DNA from: Dimargaris cristalligena
Taxonomy: Eukaryota > Kickxellomycota > Dimargaritomycetes > Dimargaritales > Dimargaritaceae
Reading direction: 5' to 3'
Length of the DNA stretch: 39,530 bases
Assembly (NCBI GenBank): GCA_027576995.1
Contig: JANBQC010000243.1
Coordinates: forward strand, 1-39,530
The notes beneath the pieces were generated by a model. The model saw only the letters and a list, made by a program, of their open reading frames with translations, made no database searches and was not told the origin of the DNA. Positions 21,614-32,707 of this stretch are shown here, piece after piece. A program made the position numbers and the translations under genes. How positions within the stretch are numbered: position 1 is the first letter of the stretch; every line of letters begins with the position of its first letter.

Positions 21614-23950
21614 AGCCCATGTCCCTACTGAATGTATTATAGATGTATATATATATATATATTAAAAAAATGATTGAAACGCAGTAAATCCAGTCTGTTA
21701 TTATCGGTTTGCGTGGCGGGGCACCTGCACATGGTGATCATTAGCAAGTAGCGCCTTGCATGGGTGGAATTATAACTAGGAGGATCATGTCCTGTGGGGT
21801 GGGTGAATGGGACGAAAGATACACCTTGTGTCCCGTTACCTTACCCGGGTCACTGAACCTTCTAATGGAATGCTCGTCCGAATGCTAGACACTACGTGGT
21901 GCCCGTTATTGAGTTAATAAGTACTATACCCTTGTAGACTAAAGTGGGTGGATGGGTGGGCGAAGAGAGGTGGGGGGGGCATCCTTTCCTCCCATTAATT
22001 AATCACCTCCCTCCTAAGTGTCCGTCAGGATGAACCGTCTCATACATGAAATATGCAGTACACTTCAAGACCAACTATCCAGTTTCTTTACAAACCCTGA
22101 TTCCGACTGATCCAATCCTATGTCTGCACTTGCCGGTATGGTTTCCTCGTTTCTCCCTCCATTCCCACTTTACACTCGTTCATTCGAAATGATATCATTC
22201 CACATTTCTTTCTGGATTATGCAGTCCAAAAACATGTGGCAAAGCAGGGTATAGAGGGGATGTCGAGCCGAATTACTCAGAAGGTCAACTTTCAAGCGTA
22301 TATTCCGTGAACCCGGTGCATTATTTGGGTCAGAAGCTCGGGCACTTTAGCCTTATTGAGGGGTGGCCGAAAAACAACTTGACCATTTCACCACTTTTCG
22401 TAGGCAGCCCACAATGAACCCATGTGATTACTAATGATACATATTTACATGTATATAAAAATTGCATTGGGGGATAGTCTAGTCCATTGGGGGTAACAAC
22501 AACACCCCCAACTCGACCTGCTATTCGTTTTATATCTTGAACCTTATAAATTAGGCTTGATTGTTTTTTTTTGTACAACCCAGGCAATAAATCGAGTCAA
22601 TATTTAGCACACTTGACCATTTGTTCTAATGGCCTTGGCCATGATTGATTGGGTAATGCAACCGTGTATATTCGGCGATGCTGCTTTTTAAACATTGGCA
22701 AGTGCATATGAACTATGAGCTATAAAGTGTGTGTGTGTGTGTACATCTGTAGATACAGTTCAGGCTAATTCGGGCCCACCAAACCTAATTTAGCTGCCCA
22801 GGACCAATGTAGACCCATTCCCACCATCCCAAGAAACAGGGGTGTGGTGGGAACCGCCCGACTCCGACTCCAACTTTGACACCCGAATTAGGGCCCGAAT
22901 CTCTCGCACCTCTTTAGAACTGTTTAATCTTTTGGGGGCGGTTGGACTAACATAATAATAATACCTCTAAAAAAGCTAAGTACCGCATAGATACCAATAC
23001 CCGGAACTTGGGAGCGGCAGCTATGATTAATAGGGATTTATTTACCAAATAAATATGAAATGAACTGATCTTCAAATATCAATCCAAGACAGTCCCATGG
23101 GAATGCATCCGGCGCACCGACATGGTTGATGCTGCAGCTGGTTGGTGGTGATTCATGCACGGCGTAGAAGGTCTCGTTCCTTTCCTCTAGCCCTTCTCTA
23201 CAATACCAATATAGCCCCTATCTATCCACCAAACCATCGCACCTTAGTTGGGTGTACCAGTCCCCTTGGCCTGATGAAGGCCCCGCGGGTTCTCCACTCC
23301 CTCCTTCCCAATCCACTTCCAGGTGCATAAAAAACACCACGCTGCAATTGGTGTAAATCTCGGTATAGCCCTGTATCGGTTTAGTGTAGAGTTGCACTTG
23401 CCTCCGCAGCGCAGGTGATGAAACAGTTGTCATCGGATCACTGTAAGGCGATATATAACACCGACGTCATTTTCATGATAGAGGAAGGGACAAAATACTG
23501 AAGAGCTTGGAATATGTCCCTCGGTGAATTGTATCTAGCCTTATTGGTGGGGTCGAATAAAAAAGCTCTTACGGAATGGTAAATGGAAATGGAGGAAGGG
23601 AAGGGAAGAAGGGAGCGATGGGCATTAGTTTCATGAACCCCATACTCGCAAACTGCCTTCCACCATTCCAGGGATTACCCGGTAAAGGGGGCTTGAATGA
23701 GCGTCTATCCGACCGGGTCTATAAGATACGACGGGTGGGGATGATGATTTTTGATGCTGAAGAAGGGCAAGGCCGAGGTGAGGAAGGGACTTACACATTC
23801 ATGGATGGTAAACACATCAGCAAGGTGGCAATGGGTAACAGCTGCCGTGGTGCTATTGTGGCCAGCTCGACCCCTGGGAACTGTGGTTTATATCACGCGC
23901 AGGAGCAGGTGTTGCGTTGGGTTAACTTGGGTGATCCGACGACTGAAAAG
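21614..23950. other. Protease 3' region and spacer, no gene seen
   Basis: A TA run (21646-21662) followed by A7 lies just after the protease stop, probably in its 3' UTR. A GT microsatellite is near 22729-22742. No reading frame here has recognisable content or a consistent splice pattern. Confidence 0.5.
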
Positions 23951-23962
23951 TATATATATAAA
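23951..23962 (+). promoter_or_regulatory. TATA box of the small gene at 24253
   Basis: TATATATATAAA followed by GGGG, 291 bases upstream of the ATG, with a C/T-rich leader in between (about 24060-24250). Confidence 0.5.
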
Positions 23963-24252
23963 GGGGTTGGCGGCCCCCTCACCAAATCCAAAATTATCAA
24001 ACACTCTCCAGCTCTACCTTATTTTAACAACCCCCCCTTTCGCATTCCTATTTTGCTAAATTTGACTGCTGATATCTTGTACTATTCCAACCACCCTCCT
24101 CCTCTATTATATCGTCTGTATCCACTCTGTTTATATCCGCTATTATCGCTCTCTTTTGACTGTCATCTACCGATCCTACCCTTGTCATACGCTGTCTATT
24201 TAGCCCAAGACCCCCCCTACTCGAACGAGATCCCTCACGCCCAACACCAGCC

Positions 24253-24769
24253 ATGAAGGTCGAACATATTTCCGGTGAAGTTAAGTTGCTTAAGGTCGGA
24301 GGTAAGTGCCCGAAAAGGCGATTTTTATAATTTCAAACCCCCCTATTAAGCGTGATTATAACATGTTGTCGCTGATAATTTTTTTTAAGCTTGCCATGTT
24401 CCGAAGTTGAGGAGATGTGCACTCCCCCTAGCATTGGGCTGCCATTATATACCATCTGAATCCGGAAAACCGATGCATGGTAATTATAATGCAGCGGCTG
24501 AGTAATGTTTGGACTAATAGTTGGTTATACTGGATGATTTGCTATCCAATTTGAATTATGAACCATTAACCCGCCTCTTTTTAGACTGGGTCATCCTCAC
24601 CCGCCGCATGATGAGGGAACGCACATACAGAGGCCAAGTCGAACGGTTTGACTTTAAGGAGAACCGCATGTATTTGAAGCAGGAGGGGGGCGGTGAAATT
24701 AACACCAACCCCAAAAGCGTCTTATTTGAATACTATGTGCCCGACGAGAGATATACTAATAACCCATAA
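24253..24769 (+). CDS. Small two-exon protein of unknown function, 77 aa
   Basis: Exons are 24253-24301 and 24585-24769, with a 283-base intron (GTAAGT donor; CATTAAC branch-like motif and CTTTTTAG acceptor). Splicing gives one continuous frame across ...KLLKVG|DWVILTRR. TATA box, C/T-rich leader and splice signals all agree. The protein alternates short hydrophobic and charged stretches (GDWVILTRRMM, YRGQVERFDFKENRMYL, SVLFEYYVP) as in a small beta-barrel. The G-x-V-x-x-F-D pattern is reminiscent of the Sm/LSm fold, including Gemin6-like proteins, but I cannot place it in a family. It has no signal peptide or membrane segment. It lies tail-to-tail with NUR1. Confidence is good that it is a gene, low on function. 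Confidence 0.65.
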
Positions 24770-25660
24770 GCAAAAAAAATCGTGGGGCGTTCTCTTCCCT
24801 GGTTTACGGGTGTACGGTAGGGGGATGCAATGGCCTGGATTTTATCCATAGTATGTATAGCCCAAGATCACTATCGCCGAACCCCCCCTTTAGGCCTCCT
24901 CATATCCCGCCTCCTTTTCCAGTTGAACCAACTCCTCTAATTTGGGACCCACTCAACCACCCTTCTTTACACTTGCTACCCCCCCTTCAAACACCCCCTC
25001 TCTGTAACTTTACTTTCCGGGGGGGTTTCTGGTCGTTCACTCCACCATATAGCTACATGGATCCAGTCACTATGAATCATATGTTCTATATAAATCCACA
25101 CCGCTATCATACATACTTATCGCCCACCATCGCTGAAGTCCACGCATGATGGGGGTGGTAAACCCGCAGACAATATTTCCCAGTATTCACCTGTAGGAAA
25201 TAGGAAATAGCCACTCTGTGTCAGGAATTTCCATTGAATAAATGGAGTGGGATGAAAAAGGCATGGTATACCATTCTTCACCTTCCAACTCGATTAATTC
25301 CAAAAGCGGCAAGTATAAGTTTGGTATTCCTCCACAGGTTTTGTCCCTGATTCACCCATGGCATCATAAGAGCAGGGCAGTTCAAACAAATTATTCGCAG
25401 CATATAGCTTAGGAATTGGAACTTATGGGTCCCGTATCTCGAGATCAAACTCATGGCTGGATACTGAGAATTTCATTTTATTTTTAAGGGGAATATTTTA
25501 TGATATAAGGATACTGCTACTAAATGGTCAGCCCACAACAGCCGGAGAAGCACTTTTGGGCCATGGCTCTATAATTATTGGCTTTATATTTCGGAAAATA
25601 AACTCGTGTTTCATTTATTAAGCAACGACGATGATGACATGTGCCAAGCGCCGCCCTAAA
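24770..25660. other. Convergent 3' spacer between the small gene and NUR1
   Basis: Contains a Pro-rich 98-codon frame (24853-25149) that translates C-runs and resembles no protein, so I treat it as untranslated. Both neighbouring genes end here. No other feature is seen. Confidence 0.5.
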
Positions 25661-27725
25661 CTACCGGTGTTTCCTATCAAAGGGGTTATCGGTGGATGTA
25701 CCAGCGCTAAACCGTTGCTGATAAGGGTCGTCCAAAGGGTCCACCCCATCTCCGATAAACAAATGGTCATTATTACCACGGTCCCTCGATGTGGGCTCAC
25801 TGTCCGACACTACATTGGAGCCGGTTGGGGCACCCGAGGATGATGAGGCTGAGGAAGTAGCCACCCGACGTCGCACCGTCCGTCGTCGGTGCAGCCGGAT
25901 GGTGTCAGGGGTGGCGGTCACTTTGTCGCATTTGATGACATTTAGCCGGGGGTGTACGTACGTATAATTGTATTCGTTGTACATTTGCCCAAAGAGAACC
26001 TGTTTGTCCTTGACTAATGCCTCGTACCAGGTTGATACCACGCGGAGCTTCGGGGTTTGTGAGTGATATGGAGAGGTGCCAAAAATGAGTCGATGAAAAG
26101 GGTTAGCTAATTATGATGATTCGGGGAAGGCGAGTTTTTTATAGACAATCCAGCAGAACGCAGGTGGAGGAGAGCCGGGGAGGGCGAGTGATAGTTAATA
26201 GTACTGTACGGCATATATTAGCCGGTGTCAATGTGGTGCTGGTAGAAAATCAATTTACCTGTAGGCCGATAGTAAGGGATAGGGGGAATAGGTAGTACCA
26301 GTTCGAAGCATTGGCCGACTGGATAAGGACCGCTTGCCCTGGAGAAAACCATATGAACAGATTCTTCGCCAAAATCGGCGGGTTCCACATGTCCAGCTCA
26401 AGAATATCGCGCGTTTGAGTCCGACTGGCCGGTCCATACCGCTTCCAAAAGGGCCAACTATAATGAAACATAGATGGCGGTTGATATAGGTGTAGTATGG
26501 GGGGTTTACGCCAAGACGGGGAGTTAGCCAGCAATGTTGGATGCCATATCGGTGTGGTTAACAGCTTCCCTCACAATAACCAATGCCGGGAACTATACGA
26601 GGGTTTTAAGTAATGGGTCCTAGTTACTTACATAAGACGGCCGTACCACGTTTCCGTCCAGGTCGGGCGCTCAAATTCAAATGCTGCCAGTCTGAGATTC
26701 GTGCTATTGAGTGGGTCCTGGTAATGGTTCATGCATAGTATAACGCGTATCAATTAGTACTGCTTCTAGTTTTAAGCTTGTAGTGCAGATGCCTTGGCAC
26801 CAACGTGCTACATGGGGTTTAAAGTACATAATTAGAAGAACCGCTACTTACCGCAGGATCAGCGTAGAGAAGCTGGTAAGAGCGAGTCCGGGAAAACAGG
26901 TAGACCATGTTGCCGATACTAATCGCGAATATGATATAGAGAAGAACCGATCGCTAGGAAAATAACGCAATTAGAAACAAGGCATATAAAAGCACGATAT
27001 ATATGTTGATAAGTTAGTGAAAGTATCGGAAAAATAAGGACTATTTATGGCGATTACTCGTCAACTATCGATTTTATAATTCCCTGAGAAAAACCGACCA
27101 AAACGAGCCCATACAAAGTGAGGACTTACCCAGAAGCCAAAACTGTAGAGAGTGCTATACAGGGACATCTGGTCTCGGTATTCCTTCTCAATAAAGGTCG
27201 AGGCCGTTCCGTATTTCGCGGCGCGGCGATTGTTGTTACTATCTCGTAGGATACTGCCTGATGTCGACTCAGGGGGTTGTTCTAATAATACAGAGATCTT
27301 GATGAGCATAAGGAATGCATTGAGAGCGATGGCCAGTGGCCAGCTATTTTACCGAATAAACGCAATATAGGATAAATTGGGTGTAGGTATAGTGGTTAAT
27401 AATACATCGCATGCGACAATCCCAGATGCAGTATGCCTTTACAAAAAAAAAGCAATGGTAAATTGGGCCGGGAGGGTTTGGTAATCATCACCTGCGTATT
27501 GTTAGGAGGGGAGAAAGTTCGGCTTCAACTCCGACATCAACCAAGTAAACCCAGCATTACGTACGGGATACTGGGTACACAAAATACTTACCTTGAGCGA
27601 CGCTGAATCAAATCCCAGTCCAAGGACTCGAAGTCCTCTAGCCACGTATACCAAATGTTCTGGGGTGCCTCCTGGGCCTTCTCCACCCACGACTGGCGGC
27701 GAATGTGTTGTTGACGACGACCCAT
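25661..27725 (-). CDS. NUR1: Nuclear rim protein (Nur1/Mug154 family), six exons, 373 aa
   Basis: In yeast Nur1 is an inner nuclear membrane protein that helps tether rDNA and silent chromatin to the nuclear periphery, working with Heh1/Src1 and the Csm1-Lrs4 complex. Exons in transcript order: 27725-27592, 27343-27130, 26953-26852, 26717-26632, 26457-26259, 26047-25661. Four of the five introns begin GTAAGT and one GTAAAT; all end AG, and every junction keeps frame. Recognisable blocks: WLEDFESLDWDLIQ (N-terminus), membrane segments near residues 46-66 and 119-136, then DMWNPPILAKNLFIWFSPG, which matches the yeast RKWIPTNFMINLFVSFSPT block, and YEALVKDKQVLFGQMYNEYN. A basic stretch (RLHRRRTVRRR) precedes a disordered Ser-rich C-terminus. 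Start: the first ATG before the conserved N-terminus; the frame stays open upstream, so a longer protein is possible. It is shorter than yeast Nur1 (about 480). Confidence 0.85.
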
Positions 27726-28556
27726 GTGGTTTACATGCGGAGTTCCCTGACAAGGGAGTGCTGAGTTGTACGTTAAAAGTGAAGGTAGTGGGGATGTGTT
27801 CCTTCCGAATAGTATACTACAAAACGGACAGGAATGTCGTAGGTAGAGGAATGGGGGCATTGGCACGTACTGGTCAACCCCACCGGAACGGGAATACGAA
27901 TGTGGTAGTTCGGGCGTATGGTCCCTAGATAAAGTAAGAGTTAGGCAAGTGGCGAGAATGAGAGGACCAAAGAAATGGAATGAGTTCAGCGCCCTGTGAA
28001 TTTGGGGCCTACTGACAAGCTGGGCAAAGATTCCGTGGCCTTGGCCCTCACCACCCAAATATGCAACCCGCCCCGTTGGCGCTGGGAGAATCCTTCCAAT
28101 GATAAATACATTGTGTGGTTTCGGGGGGATGGCGCTGGCGCACACCCATAATCCATCGGCATCACGTGAACAGAGTTGAGCAGTGCCGTCCAGAGTGCGG
28201 ATAATAGTGTCTCCGTTTATCTGGCCTACTTTGCCCAAGTTTCACGTAAAAGATTGAGAAAAAAATAAGCCATAATTTCAAATACCCATACTATGAAGTA
28301 GTTGTTAATACAGTAGAGGGGGATTGGAGGTATCTAAAATCCTTGCCAGTTCATGGTTGGACGTATACTAACTATACTCCACTGCGCTATTATATTGTCC
28401 CCCTCCTATTGCCGCACATTCGGTTCTGTAGTTCCTCTCTTTTGACCTAATACAATTTTGTTCGGTTGCAGAATTGTGCCAATTCCATTGCCTCCTTTAG
28501 TTGGTTTTGAAGTGACTTCATAAGTTTTAAAATTTTATCACCCCAAGTAATTGACC
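27726..28556. promoter_or_regulatory. Divergent promoter between NUR1 and KRI1
   Basis: The 831 bases between the two start codons hold no independent gene. The minus-strand frame that continues upstream of NUR1 (to 28238) has no family resemblance before the NUR1 start. I see no strong TATA box, consistent with a TATA-less housekeeping promoter. Confidence 0.5.
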
Positions 28557-31500
28557 ATGGCGTCTTACAATGACGATTCGCCCATGCCTTCGGCGACAGT
28601 CCCCGAAACTGAGCGGATGCCGTATGCCGAGGAATACACGATACGTAAGTCAACAAACCTAGTCCCTCCCAGTGAACTCACGCCAATGCCAAGGGGAAAA
28701 GGCCCATTCCGCCAACCCAACCTATTGGCAGGCCCCGCCATTGCTATTTTATTGAATAGCATGGTCCCTCGACCCTTTTTATCGGATAGTATATCGGGTT
28801 AAGCCGCAGTATAGCATCTCAACAACCTATCGACTAAACCCGTCCTCCTATCCACCCTTGGGGGTTTTAAATATGAAATATTACTTCTAATAATAATCGA
28901 ATTATTAGTCAACGCGCATTTCAAGGGTACCGAGATTTCAGAGAAAAAGCTATTGAAAATGGCCCGGGCTATGCGGAAATACGACCTATCCCCCGATGAC
29001 CCATCTCTCCTTGAATCGGGCGGCGGTGAATCTGACTCGGATAACTCGGTTGGCGGTGGTAGCGACGACGACGATGATGATAATAGCGACAATGATGACG
29101 ACGACGATAATGATGATGACGCTAGCGCCTGGGACGCTCCCGATGTTGATATTCAAGTCCTGAAAACCATTTCGGCCATCCGCAGCAAAAACAATCGAGT
29201 GTACGATTCCCAGGTGAACTTTTTCGATGAGTCGCAAATGGCCAGCATTCGGCAGGAATGGCAAAAGCGCCAAGCGGGACGGCAAGATAAGTCGGTCAAA
29301 CCGGCCAGTCAGACTGCTGAAGCCAGCAGCAACGCCCCGTCGGGTGGCGATGGTGGCAGTTCCAGTAGCGGTCAGGAAAGCGATAGTGACAGTGGGAACA
29401 GCTCCGAGTCCGAGTCCGAGTCCGAGCCCGAGACTGAAGCCGAAGCCCAGCCGAAGAAACGCATCTCGGATTCTAAATTGAGCCATGCCGATCAACAGGA
29501 CTTCTTCAAGAGGCAACTCCGGGCCGCCGCTGACGGCGTGGGCCTTTCCGAGCCGGAAGACGAATCCGGTATGTTCGCCGTAAAGGATAAAACCGAAGAA
29601 GAAATCGCCCAGGAACAGGAGGAATACCGGCAGTTCTTGCTGGAGAACGTCAATGTAAGTCACCTAAATTAAAAAAATATCACTTGTCACTCTTACTTGT
29701 CCTAGAGGCGGGTGTCGTCGGGATTCGTTTAGGCTGAACTCTTTTCCAAACAGTTAGCCCATTTTATACAAAACTCCGTTTATTCACCTAACTTCTATGC
29801 CTTAACCATGGCTAATTTGCAAACTTCAGAATGATGTGGAGGCGTCCTCGGCTTTTCAAGAATGGAGCGGACTGGGGCTGACCGAGCCCGCGAATGCCGA
29901 CGATCAATTTTTGATGGGGTAAGTTTCAGTTCACGGATCTTTCTAGTAGTGTTACGTAATAATTAGAGGATCTTTCCTACCGCTGTCGGGCTTTTTAACA
30001 TGCCAGCAATCAATGCCGCTCGTCGAGTGACGAGTTTCATTAACCTCATGCATTGTTGTAAACATTCCCATTCTGCCCTAACCCACTCCATTGAGCAGCC
30101 ATTATTATTACTGATACATATTACCCTAGTTACCTAACCAACCGGGGCTGGCAAGACAAGACCGCCCAACCCACTAAAATGGATAAAAAGGAAGTCCTCA
30201 AACTGATTGAAGATCAGGACGAAGAAGAAATTATGGACGCATTTGAAGAGGCCTACGACTTCCGATTCGAGGATGGGTCGTCGGCCTATTATCAGAAGCC
30301 ACTCGACAGTTCCCTCTGCGGACGTCGCAAGGAATCGCGGCGTAAGATTGCCCGCCAGCGTCTGGCCGAGCAGAAGCGCCAGGAGAAACTGGCCCGCAAG
30401 CAAGAGTTGGCCCATTTGACTAAAACCGTCGGTAGTGATAGATCCGCGGCGGCGGCGGTATCGGCGTCAGTTTCCACCAAACAATTGGCTAAACTGCGTC
30501 GTATCACGGGTAACCCCAATTTAACCTTGGATGACGCCATGCTGGAGGGCGACTTCCTGGATAGCAACCACGAGCAATTGATGGAGAAACTTCTCAGTGC
30601 CGGAGCTGACGAGAACATGAACGAGGTAAGTTATCCCAGCTACTGGGTGTTGGCTAATAGCCTTGTCTTTATGCTGTCTAGGACCTGTACTGGTGCCTAA
30701 CTTTTCCTTGATTTCCATGGGCTGTGAGCAGTATGTGGTGCTTTTTATGGCCTTTGTTGCTCCTGTGTTCCGGTACCATACTAATCACAATACTTCATTA
30801 TATACCCACTGGACCACGTTGTAGAAACCCGTGTTCTCCGACGATGAGGATGATTTGAGTCGAAATGTTGAGCAGGAATCAGACGATGCCGATGATAACG
30901 TAAGTTTTTATATAATACCTCTCATAGCTCTTCCTAACCTGACCGGCATGGCTGCTGTTAAGCGCACATAATTCACATAACAAGTTCCGCGCACCCGTGA
31001 ATACCCCCTATACGATACAATGTTACTAATCCGGGGTATTTTTTATTTATTTATTTGTATGCCGATCTATTAAACAGGACGACGACGATTCGTCCATTGC
31101 GTTCAAATACCAAAAGGTTAAAAACGAGGATTACGGTCTCTCCGCCGTGGAAATCCTACTGGCCGACGATGCCGATTTGGAAAGCTATATCAACATCGAC
31201 GAACTTGCGCCCTATCGGACTCCCTTTATCTCGGCCAACACCGGGAATGGCAAGCGTAAGTGGGGCAATAAGATAGGGTCCGCCAATACCGAAAAGGGTG
31301 GTGGTAATCTCGAACGACTCCGCGCCCGGCTAAATGCCCGACTTAGTAAATTACCCCAAAACCCCAACCATTTCCACCCCAACAAACACCTTGCTAAGTC
31401 GTTATCCGGGAAGGGTAAAAGTGGCGGCCGCAACCGCGCCTCAAAAACGGCCCAGCCGCCGTCAAAAGACCAAGGGGACGGGGAATCGACGACGACTGAC

Positions 31501-31647
31501 CCGTCGAAATCAGAACGAACCAGCCGGTACTCGGCGTCACGTCGCCAGCGTAAGCCCCGTCATCGTAATAAGAACCAGCGGACTGAGATGGCACAGGGTG
31601 GTGAAGACGGCAATGCCCCTTCCACATGGACCACCAATGATGTTTAA
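28557..31647 (+). CDS. KRI1: Ribosome biogenesis protein Kri1, six exons, 687 aa
   Basis: Kri1 is a nucleolar factor that binds Krr1 and is required for 40S subunit assembly and rRNA processing. Exons: 28557-28644, 28909-29654, 29830-29918, 30130-30625, 30825-30899, 31078-31647. All five introns start GTAAGT, end AG, are 175-264 bases long and preserve frame. An acidic Asp/Ser-rich N-terminal region (about residues 55-95) is followed by DDQFLMGYLTNRGWQDK (from 302), which aligns with the DEERFLEEFVNQHAWIPK block of yeast Kri1. EEAYDFRFED matches its ENAYNFRYED. The C-terminal signature EDYGLSAVEILLADDADL...IDELAPYR (about 516-545) matches the family's SFGLTTREIFAADDTDL...KKLAPYR. The tail is basic and disordered. 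The first exon (29 codons) is supported by splice signals and a good ATG context (ACCATGG) rather than by similarity. Longer than yeast (591) because of the acidic tracts. Confidence 0.92.
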
Positions 31648-32707
31648 CCGGAGTAAGCTGGTGACGGTCATTTGACCCGGCCTACTACGGCGTATAAATT
31701 TGATAGAGCCTCTCGTATGGATGTGTCAATATTTTCAATTTCTATAGTAGCTCTTGCCCTTGGCCTACAATTGCATCGTCTCGAATTATTATGAATAGTG
31801 TTCGTGACAATCATATAGCCCCCTATATTTGATAAAATCCCCGATTTAAAATGCACTCGAGTTTACAATTAGAAACCTGCTTTAAAGTCCCCACCGCCAA
31901 AGTCAGGGCTAAACATTCCCAGGAGATGGCCCCCCGGAAACCCACTAATTTGTATTTAATAGGTTTAAAGTGCACTATTTTTCAGTGTATGGTGCATACC
32001 ATTTAAATACAGTTGCACTTGACTAGTGGTCGGGGTGTTGTTGAGGGACTTGACTACCGGAAGTTGTTGACTATGGTCATGATTTAATTTATAAATCCTT
32101 CGGCAGTATTCTACAGCATTCTAAAAATATACATTATTTTGTAAAGCGTCGCCAGCACAATAGTGTATCCATTGGATGCTTTTAATCATATTGGGAATGT
32201 AATAGAGGGCATTCTGTTTAGCTTGTATACTCAAGAAGGCGGGGTTACCCAGCCCTGGTAGGCCAGTCAGGAGGATATCCGGTCTGTTTCCCAAGGGACT
32301 GGGTTCCCCCGCTACGCCTGGCTTGTAGTGTCTACTATTTGACACTGGCTTAGCCAGTCTCCAAGTGCCCGTTGGACTGGAATTGCCCAGCCAATATACG
32401 GTACCCCACAATTTGACACTTTGGTCCGTCGCTCTTTGCTTCATCTTGTAGTATTCCATTCCCCTTTATTCCCCTGTCTACCCTCTGGTCTCTGTGCGCC
32501 CACGGCCCACCATAAGCATTTCATATCGGCTTACCTTTGACGCTACCCTTCTAAAGCATTACATTGTCAGGTTCATCCCTCCTCGTTTACCCCGTGGCAC
32601 CCCGACTTCCCCTACACCACTTTCAATTGGAGTTTATCCACCGCCAGTTACTTGGTCTCCTTCCCGCCTTTTTCTAATCCCTTTCCCATTTATTATTAAC
32701 TTTGTCC
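31648..32707. other. Spacer between KRI1 and USO1
   Basis: KRI1 3' UTR and USO1 promoter lie here. A minus-strand 112-codon frame (32459-32121) starts with ATG but has no recognisable domain and lies against the USO1 leader, so I do not call it a gene. A C/T-rich leader (about 32460-32700) precedes the USO1 ATG. Confidence 0.5.

Noticed and set aside
23576..24256. ATG-started 226-codon plus-strand frame
   Set aside because: It contains the TATA box (23951) and leader of the small spliced gene and overlaps its ATG. Its composition has no family resemblance and the second half is a translated C/T-rich leader.
27500..27501. Alternative NUR1 exon 2 acceptor (AATACGCAG near 27492)
   Set aside because: It has a good branch and acceptor shape, but the frame hits a stop at once. 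The acceptor at 27344 keeps frame and gives the conserved membrane segment.
28953..31647. First impression of this gene as Mrc1/claspin
   Set aside because: Acidic repeats suggested it, but the C-terminal GLSAVEILLADDADL...LAPYR block and DDQFL...GW block are Kri1 signatures.
32121..32459. 112-codon ATG frame on the minus strand between KRI1 and USO1
   Set aside because: No domain recognised; it sits in the USO1 promoter and has no promoter of its own that I can see. A lineage-specific gene cannot be fully excluded.
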